Positions 12,843 through 28,419 of a stretch of 64,000 nucleotides of DNA are shown here, one piece after another. Location: positions 62,001 to 126,000 of the forward strand of contig NW_019775491.1 in assembly GCF_001039355.2 (NCBI RefSeq), in the 5' to 3' direction. The notes under the pieces were generated by a model, which searched no databases, was not told where the DNA came from, and saw nothing but the letters and a program-made list of their open reading frames with translations. Source of the DNA: Lingula anatina (taxonomy: Eukaryota > Brachiopoda > Lingulata > Lingulida > Lingulidae). How positions within the stretch are numbered: position 1 is the stretch's first letter; each line of letters starts with the position of its first letter. The position numbers and the translations under genes are program-made.

Positions 12843-15800
12843 ATGAAGATCAATTTTCACAGTAAAATGGAGATTATTGTGGTCGTCTTGGCTCTGATTG
12901 CGGTGATTTCATGCACACCTCCTTCCTCCACCACAGATCCCCAAGAGAGACCAGCAGAGGACGGCAGCAGCGAGAAAACTGACACGACTGCAGGATTACA
13001 GTTTTTCCCAAAGGATGGCATTCGCATTTTAGGATTGGATGAACCCCACTGGATTTATTACAATATCAGCCAGGGCATGATACAGCAAATGGTGCACCAA
13101 AATGCCACATGGACATTGCATGTGGAATCCCAAAATAATGAAATTCTCCAGTTAATTAGTTTATTCCATGATGGTATTGTTCATCCTGCAGATTATCTCA
13201 AATTTGATATAAATCACAAAAGTGGGCACTCGGGTGCGATTGGGATAAATGCTGTCAAAATTGGGTACACATCCCTCAAACTGAAGATTTTCAATACCAG
13301 TGACGAGGTCCACACTGGCTCTAATGTTACCACAAGACATGGCCATGAAACAGTTATGGAATACAAAGTGACAATTCAACGTACTCGGCGTACTGTAGAT
13401 CTTGGCTTTGACTGTGCTATTGCCATTGTTGCCCTGTTTAACAGTTTTGGTATGGGTTGCGTGACCAAGTTTCAGAAGCTCAAGGACCATATTAAGCACC
13501 CCCAAGCTGTGCTCCTGGGGTCCACTTGCCAGTTCATTATCATGCCTGTGGTAAGGTTACTAGTTTTTATAGTCTCTTTTCTTACATTTTTCTTTCCCTC
13601 CATATTACACTACCCAAGAAATTGAGGCACAACAATTCAAATCTTTTTTTTTAATTATAAGAAGTCTTAGAATACAAACTGTTTAGCTCTCATTACCATT
13701 TTTTGTTGTGATTTAATTTGAATTGGAGTTTCAGATTATTTTTCAACTTTGTTACTATTTGATCATAGTTGAAACACCAACAATATATCAACAATTTTTC
13801 AAACTCTACACCTTTTCATTCATTTACACACTTGAATGTTTAAGTGTATAAATTAATAACAAATAATTTGATAAAACAATATATAATAATTTAGTACCAG
13901 ACTTTAAATTTGAAAGATAAATAATTAAAGGGAGCACATTTTTCCTCAACATTCAGCCACAGACCAAAGAGATTCACACCTAAAACTAATTTCCTCCTAA
14001 TTTTAGATCTCTGAATTCACTTCCTAAGCAGCTGTTTCTGTCTCTTGACTTCAGAAGCGAGACTTGCAGCACCCCTTATTTACCAAGACGTATTTTTTCA
14101 GTAACATTGGCAAAGTACATCACTTCAGTTATCTCGTGAGAGCTCAAGTCCTTCTTATATTTCAAACTATTATTAGCATTTCAAAATCACAGACAAAACC
14201 AAGACCATTCGAATGCCTTAATATTGATTATTCTGTCATATATGACACAGGTCATTCGTGCCTAACACTATTGATTGGATTCCGTATAAATCTATCATTT
14301 ACTGTGTTGCAACTAAATGACCTTTTCAGCTAAAGATATGATTTTCTCTGACAGTTGCAATTACAGGGAGACTGCCTAGGGGAGCAGCAAAGGTTACTGC
14401 TATGTTCTCAGTAGTGGATGGAGAATTCTGTATCAAGCAATGGCATGGGGTCTTTTCTAAAAACACTTATCATTATATTTCTCTGTTTCTGCTACTGCTT
14501 CACCTTGAAAATACATATTTCTGTCCTACTTTGAGAGTTGGTTCTTTAAAAGAAGTGGTAAAAACAGTTCTGGGAGAGCATTGATTCCATGAGAAAGGTG
14601 ACACTAACCATTGCCCCATTACTAGTATTCCTTTATGAATCAAACTTTTTTGGATAACTTCCAGAAACAGCAGAATGGGGATGCTGTTCCACAGAGGGTG
14701 ATGTGGAAATACATGTAGATATGTGCACGTTTGCCCAAAATTAGGATTTTAAAAAACTTGTTCTCCATCAATTCATTGGACACCTTTTATTTAATATATC
14801 ATTACTACCAGTCAAAATTTAAGCACATTAAGATGGATCACAGTTTATTGTGAAAGCTCTTATTTCTGCAAGCTCGGCACTGTATTGTGCAATCCAACTG
14901 CATCCTTTGACTGCATATATGTCTCTACATCTTTTGCCTAAATGCCACCTGACAATTTAATAAATTTCATTAGAGTAAGAGGTGCTGTTTGATGAGCCCC
15001 ACTTCACCAAGCTTTAATAAGACATCCACTCCTGACAGGTGAAATGTTACTGCAGTAAATGAGATTTACTGTGAAAGCTGTGCTGCATTCATGTGCATTA
15101 CTGGAAAACTTTTGAGTCTATATTGGCTAAAATAAATCCCATCCTGTAACATTTCCAAAGCCAATATCTGAAAAAAAAATTTGCCCAAAAGCAAATACAA
15201 ATAACTTTGATCCATGCAGATGAGAGTGAGAAATTAAGCTGCACTTTTTTTACCTTTTTAAAAAGAACTTAACCCAATTTTTTGGCACCTTTCAGCCTCA
15301 ACTTTTTCACCCAGGATGTCCAGGATTAATTAGTGTCAGGGTATTAGCCAGGCAACTGTCTATCCATCTTCTGGACGAATCTAAAATAGGGAATTCCCTC
15401 AGTTTTGGACAGTCATTTTTTAAATTCTTTTTACTGATGAAGCAAACTGAATCTAGATGAATCATCTTTATAAGAAAATGAATTTGCCCTTACTATTCCA
15501 AATTCCTGGCGATACCCCTGATGAGTGTTCTAGGATTTTCTAAGTCTTATTTCCAGACACTCTGTCCAAAGCTCAATAAATTCACTTTCTGTGGTCTTCT
15601 TGAAAAAGAAAAAAGGTTTCACTGTACTCTTTGATCTCTCCCTGTCAACCTGCTAGATCAAACAATAGGCACCAGCATTGAACTATCTACTTCTGACATA
15701 CCAGTTCTATACATTTTCACTGAAATGTTCCATTTGAAATCAAATTACTTTGTAAGGCAAACTTTCTTCATTTTTCTAAAAATTACAACAGATAAAAATT

Positions 15801-17253
15801 TCTCAGAGTTGTTAGTCTATCTTTGAAGTTTTTTCAATCCACGGGTCTCTTAAGCCTGCTTTGTATAGCCAGCTATACAGCAGTAACCTTCTCTACAGAC
15901 AAAAACAAATGACAAGGAGGGAAAATCGATACCATGATGTGATTTAGTCATCAAGTGATTCTTAAGTATTCAGTTTTGAACAAAGCATTACAGCTTTATT
16001 TAATCCAATATTCTAATAATACCAGGATGTATCAAGTAAAAAAAATCAGGGAAAAAATGAACAATATGAAATAACCTGTGAAACAAAACCAAGTTAAAAT
16101 TCTCCATCAAACTCAAAGCAATCACTAACGTGAGGTAAATTCCATTTGCTCAACTGCAATGACACCTAATTTGTGATCGATACAATTTCTAGCAATCAAT
16201 GGTCAAAATAGGAATCTTGTTTTTAGAACTGTTAATTAGTGCACTTGGAGCAGCACTGGAACTTTCTGCATTTAGTCCCTAATCAAATTCTCTCTGGCAG
16301 TTCTCATGATGCAGAACTAAGTGCCTATAAATCTTGCTTATGCCTCTTTGATGGTCACAAGTTCTTTTAATAGAATCAATACAGTAGCAAAAGCCTCAGA
16401 TCAGGTCCTACGGTATGCAGAAGAGAAATTGAAAATGCAAAGTTCACACCTTCAGAGACGCTCTTTGTTATTTTCATAGGATCTAAAATATCGAACACTT
16501 CATGAAAACTGTCCATGTTTTTTCAAGAGCTAATTTCTGTGGGGATTAAGGGCTGGTCAAAGCTGTTATCTGCAAATTGCCTTTAATGCACTTGCCAACT
16601 AATGGCTTTTAAATTGATTTCAAGTGTCCAGTAAAAAACCTTTAAAGTAATAGATGTTTTTCAATTAAAAAATCCATACTAAACAGGACCTTTGGGGAAA
16701 TGTTCCGTCTGCTACTTTTTTTTAAATACTACATGAAAAATATTTGAGAAACAAGAAGCTTGCCTTGCCATATAATAAGTGATTTAGTTATCATCTCTGT
16801 GCCCCAAACTGCTACTTTTTAAAATCCTAGAGTAAAACACTGTGGGAGGAGAACACACTCTAGATAATGCCACACCTAACACAATGCACCATTTTGAAGA
16901 TTTATTTAGCTTGATAAAAATCAAATTGTACTATTTTCAGAAAATCTTTTAATTTTAATTAAAATATATACATAATAGGGATTATCTATAATTCAACTTT
17001 ACTATTACATTTTTACTCATCACAACATCAAATCTAATCCGTCTCTTTCAGCTTGCCTTTGGTCTTGCCAAAATCTTCAGTATGAATGATGAGATGGGTC
17101 TGGGTCTGTTCTACACAGCCTGTATCCCCAGTGGAGGCTTTGGCTACATGCTGGTGATGACCATCATGGACGGGGAGAGGACACTGTGTCTGGCCATGAA
17201 CTGCCTTAGTATGCTGGTGGTGCTGGGTAAGGAACAATACTTGGGGACTTCAG

Positions 17254-17303
<50 letters not shown>

Positions 17304-19091
17304 AGAAAAAACTTGAAATCTTAATAATTTTAAGAAAAACATACAATTCAAGATTGGAGCAATTTTGAAATGAATCACTCCAGAGGAATAAGAGAAAGAA
17401 AGAAAACAAGTCTAAACATTCAAAAAATGTACGTAAGTTGAGCTGACTTATGTATAACTGATACTTCTGACATTTTCTAGATGATATTTCTGATATTTTC
17501 AAAGTAACACACACCAGTGAATGCCTATCTGGGGTAGTGCTAAAACTCGCCAATTCAGTCAAATGCTAAAACTGACTTAAATTGGCTAAACAAAATAGGT
17601 TTGATTTGATTTGTTTTATACCCCGTTCACACTACGCTCAGTTATCCGGATAAATTGCGAATTAGGTCACAATTCGAATAAATGCAGTAGTGTGAACGCA
17701 AGAGGATTTTTGTAATGCGCATTTTCAAAATCCTGCAAGCGAGGTGGATTTCTAAGCGCGATCCGGATAACTTACCGGAATCGACACCTGTACAGATCTA
17801 ACTGCGCATGTGTGCAGATAAGTGCGGGTATCTATGAACGCTTGTTTATTACTTTAGCGATTGCACGAAACGTATTTGGAGGTCACCACTCACTACAACA
17901 TGAGGAAACAAACTTATTCTGCCATCTTATACTTCTCAAGAATGCTGGAATGTCTTTAGAGTTGCATTTGTCGTCACAAATTTTTGTTGGTATTTTAAGA
18001 TTTCCTGTGCGGCGCATGCGTGAGTGTTCAAAACAGGAAGTTAAACCTGAAATTTTCAACGTGTAATTCAGTTTCGCAAAGCGTGTGTGAACGCAATACC
18101 GAATCGAATTCCTCACAAAAAATTCGGATTATAGAAATGCGCATTTTTGCAACTGTAGTGTGAATGGGGTATTAGTTAAAATTCAAAGCATATGGAGGAA
18201 AAAGTGATGAAAAAGTAGTGATTTGACTAAGTGAAAAAATTTTCTAGTGCTACCCTAGCCTATGATAGCTTTTTATAAAACTCACTTTAATCATAAAGCT
18301 CCATCTTATTCATTTCAGTGACTGCTCCGCTGTGGATGTTAGCCCTTGGTCAGTTCTTCCCTAAGCCAGCCCAGTCCAGTGATCCTTTGCTCAATATGGA
18401 GATCTGGGTGGCCGCCCTCCTGGTACCCTACGCCTCGGGACTTCTGCTCAAACAATTTCGACCAGAAGCAGCTGCAGCTATGCTGAACTGGTTGATCAAA
18501 CCGCTCTTGTTGCTAGTGACCATACTCTTTGTGACTCTTGGAATTTACATCAACCATTATATGTTTGATGATATACCTGTCAAGCCAATGGTTGCCAGTG
18601 CACTGTTTCCAATGAGTGGGTTTATGCTGGGCGGAGGGATTGCATTCTTGGCTAAACAGCCAAAAGACAATGTGAAAACAATAGCCACAGAGACGGCAAT
18701 ATCCAACTGTCTGATAGTGATAGTGTCTTTGCGTTTCTCTCTGGACCAGCCCAGTGCAGACATAGCCTCTACAGTTCCTTTCTGGGTGATCATCTTCACC
18801 CCAGCCACCTCCGTGTTACTGTGGTTTGGACGCAAGGTCAAACACTGTCTCTGGAACTACTGCGAGAAACGCATCAACCAACAGAAAATCTACGAAGAAG
18901 AGTTTACCCTAAAGAAAGGTTTTGAAAGCATGGCCAACAATACCGCTTTCTCCACAGCAGCCATCTCCATGACTAGCAGTCCTGACAATAAGAAGGGCAA
19001 AAATGCCACGTCAAATAGTGAGACAATCAGCAAGAATAACAATGATAAATGTCACGATCCACTGCTTGATCAGCATGTGACGGTATTGTGA
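12843..19091 (+). CDS. SLC10 family transporter (SLC10A3/A5 'P3'-like), 3 exons
   Basis: This is a sodium/bile-acid cotransporter-fold membrane protein of 551 aa from exons 12,843-13,550, 17,052-17,226 and 18,319-19,091 (GT-AG; phases 0 and 1). A signal peptide (MEIIVVVLALIAVISC, after an alternative Met 8 codons upstream) precedes an ectodomain of about 160 residues with several N-glycosylation sequons (NIS, NAT, NTS, NVT). The membrane domain follows: a first span after RRTVDLGFD, then LAFGLAKIFSM, FYTACIPSGGFGYML, VTAPLWMLALGQFF and KTIATETAISNCL, which corresponds to the conserved TIAxETxxxN block. The long N-terminal ectodomain and PSGG in place of the bile-acid transporters' PGG motif point to the SLC10A3/A5 branch, whose substrates are poorly defined. 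The cytoplasmic tail has DPLLDQ and ends VTVL, a possible PDZ ligand. The gene lies on the opposite strand inside TRAPPC13 intron 1. Substrate is not inferable. Confidence 0.92.
13551..17051 (+). other. SLC10 gene intron 1
   Basis: A 3.5-kb AT-rich intron with donor GTAAGG and acceptor CTCTTTCAG, phase 0. No further exon, RNA gene or mobile element was recognised in it. Confidence 0.85.
17256..17301. repeat. (AT)n microsatellite
   Basis: About 23 AT units directly downstream of SLC10 exon 2; it produces the spurious Ile-Tyr repeat frames on both strands. Confidence 0.95.
17619..18171. mobile_element. MITE-like element with 17-bp terminal inverted repeats
   Basis: The element begins TACCCCGTTCACACTAC (17,619-17,635) and ends GTAGTGTGAATGGGGTA (18,155-18,171). 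These are inverted repeats with one mismatch in 17. It is flanked on both sides by TTA (17,616-17,618 and 18,172-18,174), a 3-bp target duplication of the kind seen with PIF/Harbinger elements; reading the outer TA as the duplication would instead suggest a Tc1/mariner-type origin. A subterminal motif GTGTGAACGCAA occurs at 17,690-17,701 and again at 18,085-18,096. The interior is more GC-rich than the intron around it and has no transposase-like ORF, so it is non-autonomous. Confidence 0.82.
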
Positions 19092-22000
19092 CTAGACCAT
19101 GACAATCACTCTTTTAGCTGTGAGGTGTAGCACTGTTTTTGCCACATATCACCAGCTGTATATATTTTCTGCATAAACTGGTATGGGCAAATGAAAACCT
19201 CAGTGTCTTTTGAATACAACATTCACATTTTCTTGTTTGTGATAATGTGTTTCCAATGAAAACACACTGAAACATGTTAGGAAAATGTATTTTGTTGGTT
19301 TTCAATTATTTATCTAAATTAAATCATTTCTCAACACTTTGCCATTTGATTTTTTTCCATTTTAGGATGTTATTGAATGTATCGCTTTTAAATTTTCTCC
19401 TTTATAATTTACACATTTTGATTATTTTATGTAGTGGTTTTCACCAAAGCTCCCTCACATACTATTTCCATTATGCTGTATGCTGATACAATTTCAGTAT
19501 ATTTTTTTCTGCCAGTGTATAAGTTGCTTGCTTGCATATTCAAGGATAAAAGTATTTAATTTGTTATATTAAATGAGACGAGCAGCACTTCTTTGGCATT
19601 CTCAAGTTTTCATCACATATTGTAAGTGATGTGCATAAGCAGAGATAAAACCAGACGATGTAAATATACCATTATGTGACATATGTATATTGTGTAACCT
19701 ATTCCCAGGCACATTAATCAGCCAAATCTGGGAGCATCACAAAGATGTGAGAGAAAAAGCAGTTTGCTTAATCATCCTGTGCCTCACAGTATATGATGAT
19801 AATAATTCTCATTGCTGAGCAACACCTCCACCCATGACTTAATTTATTTCCCAGACAAGTGAATACAACATGCCTGTTTTGTTGCTTATGCCATAGCCTT
19901 GCCTTAATATTTATCACACAATGATGGTAAAAGTATCAAATGATATTTATGGATTCAGAGTCTCTGATCTCTATTCAGAAATATTTATAGATATAATACA
20001 GTAAATATTTGCTGTGATGGTGTATTGAGTTTTGTAAATATCCACACATTCAGACACAGTATTAAATGTTGTGTACACATGTAAAATATGTATACTGTAT
20101 TACCATATATTCTATATAGGACATAACACACAAATCCTATGGAAACAATTCACAACTGAATTGAGTGTTATGATATGCACTATGGCACTGACATTTATGC
20201 TTGATCAATGTTAAATTATGCACTGTGTTCATGAACTTGGTGCTGTGCATCTGGACTTTTTTCATTAGAATTTAAGTCTGTGCATTTTTATATACTCAAA
20301 GGGTTCTATTGATAATTAATCATAAATTAAATGCAGTATTATGAATTGAAACAAAGTGAAAATAAAGCAGCAGTGCATGCCTTTGCTAAAAACTTATTGA
20401 ACTTAGATGAAATGTTTTATAGGACCGCAACAAAGTAAATGAATACAATCTAGAATCATATGAATATATTTCAGAGTAAATGTTTATGTATATTTATGCA
20501 CCAAGTAATGAATAATGTAAGTATTTTGCTTTCACAGTACCGTAACAAGTACAATAAACAATGCAAACATTTAAAAAAATGTCTGGCTAAAAATAATAAT
20601 AATAAAAGTTACATATTCAGTAAACATCAAAAAATTTGACATTTCTTTGCTTAGAATGAAATGATTGCAACAGGCTGCCACCTTCTCTTCCTTGTTTATC
20701 ATTATGAAAACAATAGCAGAGCCTGCTTACTGTGACTAGAGGGTAAGGATTAAAAGTTTAAGGCCAAGAACTCGGAAATGCCCATCATATAAAGGCAAGA
20801 TTGAACAGTTAGGGAAGTCATCTCTACCTTGAATGCTACTAAAGCATAAAAGGAAAAAAAATGTGTTTTTCTTTTATTTTTCTTTCAATTTGTTTACTTT
20901 ATACAGCCTTCCTGATTGAAACCTCACACTCAGCATGAAAGACGAGTTAGCTAAATATTTTATTATGATAAAACAACTTTTAGTTTGGGTCACATAAATG
21001 CTGTGCAATGTATCTACAGAAACCAGCTTTCACTTTCAACCACAATGTGAGTAAAAGATAATTCACCTGGAAAGAATTTTGGTTTCATGCCTAACAGATG
21101 TCATATTGGGTAAGAGTAATTGCAGTTTACTCTCCTATACTATTGTGATTCTCACAGTGATGGTTCCTTACCAATTCAGCATTTATTTTAGCTTCACATG
21201 TCAAGATATGGAAAATAAAAAAGGTTTAAAACCTACATGTTTTTAATGTTTTTCATGACAAAAAAGCAAGATTTATCTGTCACAAGTCTAGTTGAGCATG
21301 AAAAATTAAATCTTTAATGAAGCTACTAAAAACATTTGGTCAGGCGCTTGCCAGAGAAAAAAATGGACAAGAATTGGCTAGTGCTTAATCTGTTTTTTGC
21401 TTTGTTTTCATAGCTCAAGTTAAGTTTAAAATTTTTATTTTCAACATTCCAAGTCACATACATTGATTATTACTTGTTTAGATTTTGATGTTCATTTTCA
21501 TTTAAACTAGGACATACTGTGTGTATTTTCTAAAAACAAAATTAAAATCCAATTTTCACAAGCTGAAGTCTGGAAAAAACTAGAGGATCAGAGAGGCGAT
21601 ACCGCCTCCNGGCCAACAATTTATATTTATTATATAGGGATGAGAGTGAAAAAGTCTGAAAATATGTCGTGCATATCTGCATTGATCTCAAAAATGACAC
21701 TTTCTACTACCAAAAAGTCGGAAATCTGCCCATAGTCCAAAAAATCTCATAACTGCATTTGAAAAACATTGCACAATATATAGAAAAATGGCCAACACCT
21801 CATTTGACCACATACTCCAATAAGCATTAGACAACACCTACATCAAGTCAGTAAAATGAAACAGAAGTAAAATACAAGACATTGTGTTTGTTGTGCAAAT
21901 GAAATCATATTCATCTAAAACATCCAACAGAATTCCCTTTGAATAGCCAACTGCCATTATCAAATATACATAGAAGGGCTGTTTTCCAAGATGATGCTAC

Positions 22001-22626
22001 TTTGTGTTGACAAAAGTCATTCATCATGCACCGTAAGTTGACTCTTAATTTAAATATGGAGTAGGGGCTATACGCAGCTGTTTGCAACATTATGTAACAA
22101 TGGGATAAGGATGTCAGAGGTACTTAAAATGGTCTTTCTTTATAATTTGGTGGACTATCTATATAATAATACAGATAGAGCACAGATATATTTTTTCTGC
22201 AAACATTTTTAACACAGCGAAATTGGTACCATGGAAATTCATGCCTTATTACTCCTACTTATGCTTTTTGATAATATATGAGCTACAGCATGATGTTGAT
22301 GTAAGGAACTGTATGGTGTTCAGCTAGCGTGTCCACCCCAATGCAGGAGCTCTCAAATCTTTGCCTTACCTCTCACCTTCTTAAGTCACACACTGCCAAA
22401 AAGTCAATCAAATTTGCTGTTGACAGTGCTATGAATGAGGTAAGATTAACCTGCTTGTGGATCAGTTATGCTGCCATGAAATCACACCGCCATTTAAGAC
22501 CACCATTAACAAACTCTCTCTCAGCGCATATTTTTACATATCACAAAACATAAATAAGGGTCCTCATGCATGGATTTTTCTGATTCCAAAAGCAGAATAA
22601 TCCCAAACATTTTACAGACTTTTATC

Positions 22627-22672
<46 letters not shown>

Positions 22673-22944
22673 GTATTACCTTATTCAACATCTTGCTTTG
22701 CAACAACTACAAAACAAAGCCACAATTCCCACTGTATTTTTCAAGGTTAGATACGCATGCAGTTCAAATACCTGTGGGGAGGGGGTGGGGAGAACGGTTG
22801 TTCAGTGTACAAGTATATCAGCATAACTTCAATATCAATCAAGCAACAAAAGTGACAATTACCATATTATTTATTCATATCATTCTTTTGTGCTGTTTAA
22901 AATCTAAACGCAAATGCATGCATGTAAATGATTAAATAACGTAC
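19092..22944. other. 3' flank of SLC10 gene and rest of TRAPPC13 intron 1
   Basis: The first 1.3 kb is probably the SLC10 3' UTR; an AATAAA at 20,361-20,366 is a candidate polyadenylation signal. A single undetermined base lies at 21,610 beside a short inverted repeat (GAGGCG..CGCCTC). A (TTA)n microsatellite spans about 22,629-22,672 and explains the poly-Leu and poly-Asn reading frames there. Nothing else coding was recognised. Confidence 0.7.
22629..22672. repeat. (TTA)n microsatellite
   Basis: About 14 TTA units in TRAPPC13 intron 1, some 270 bases from exon 1; it yields spurious poly-Leu and poly-Asn frames. Confidence 0.95.
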
Positions 22945-22987
22945 CTTTCAATGCCAGAAAGTGTTCTCTCTCTTTCCCGGACTCCAT
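22945..22987 (-). CDS. TRAPPC13: TRAPPC13, coding exon 1 (start codon)
   Basis: On the minus strand an ATG at 22,987 opens a 14-codon exon, MESGKEREHFLALK, ending in a single G at 22,945. It is followed by a good donor (GTACGT). The phase-1 end joins exactly to the TG-starting exon at 132, giving [12 protein letters not shown] across the junction. Human TRAPPC13 begins (from memory) [20 protein letters not shown], with the same spacing and the same intron position. The exon is too short to appear as an open reading frame by length. Intron 1 therefore spans 133-22,944 (22.8 kb). The start lies 224 bp from the divergent TRIM23 start codon, so the two genes probably share a promoter region. Confidence 0.9.
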
Positions 22988-23211
22988 CTTGAAAATGATA
23001 ATCCCGCAGTATCCAGAAGTAGGCAAGAAAATAATTAAATGTAATTAATCAAGCAATAATACAAGTTCAGTGATGTGGTTTTTGAGCAAATACAATAATA
23101 TTAATCAAAATGTTATTTTCATACTATATAATATCCTTTCTAAAAGAAAACTAATAAAATATATCCAATCAAAGACCTTTTTCATAATTTATGCATTCCA
23201 GGGAGGTCAAA
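22988..23211. promoter_or_regulatory. divergent (probably bidirectional) TRAPPC13/TRIM23 promoter region
   Basis: Only 224 bp separate the start codons of TRAPPC13 (minus) and TRIM23 (plus). The interval is AT-rich with no CpG-rich core visible. A sequence resembling a splice acceptor (GCATTCCAG) ends at 23,201, eleven bases before the TRIM23 ATG, and a GTAGGC donor-like site lies near 23,021, so TRIM23 may have a 5' noncoding exon overlapping TRAPPC13 exon 1. Transcription starts cannot be placed from sequence. Confidence 0.65.
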
Positions 23212-28058
<4,847 letters not shown>

Positions 28059-28413
28059 ACTTTTTCAGTGAACTCTAAATACATTTCCAACAAAAAAGGG
28101 TTAATAAGAATTATTTGGGATTCATGTTAAGAATTAATGTGTTGGGCTTGTCAAAGAACTACTGATGCATAATAGTTTAAACTTAACAATTTCAAGAATA
28201 CTCGTGTGGTAAGGTAGCCTGAGAATTTTGACAGCTGAGTATTAACACGTAAACCTCAAATTACTCATTGTCAGTATGTTAATATCTGTTTACATGCATT
28301 AATGACAACAGCATTGATGTTACTTTTATCACATGATGATAAGAAAATTTGTCGCATGCAAATTGAGATCAAATTTTATTGCGTCTGCGAATATTGATAT
28401 TAGACTAATCAAA

Positions 28414-28419
28414 AATAAA
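28414..28419 (+). terminator. candidate TRIM23 polyadenylation signal
   Basis: This is the first AATAAA noticed downstream of the TRIM23 stop, 356 bases away. Another AATAAA at 29,130-29,135 is the alternative distal site. Transcript data would be needed to choose. Confidence 0.4.

Larger units (their letters stand above)
17227..18318 (+). other. SLC10 gene intron 2
   Basis: A 1.1-kb phase-1 intron with donor GTAAGG and acceptor CATTTCAG. It starts with an (AT)n microsatellite at about 17,256-17,301 and carries a MITE-like inverted-repeat element (17,619-18,171) that makes up half of its length. Confidence 0.88.

Noticed and set aside
12511-12843. 110-codon minus-strand ORF abutting the SLC10 start codon
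   Set aside because: It begins with TTG and overlaps the SLC10 5' flank. It has a hydrophobic stretch but no usable donor joining it to the exon-like piece at 12,143-12,252.
17812-18116. ORFs of 77-84 codons inside the MITE
   Set aside because: They overlap on opposite strands within a noncoding inverted-repeat element and show no transposase features.
22521-22935. Poly-Leu and poly-Asn ORFs
   Set aside because: They are translations of the (TTA)n microsatellite.
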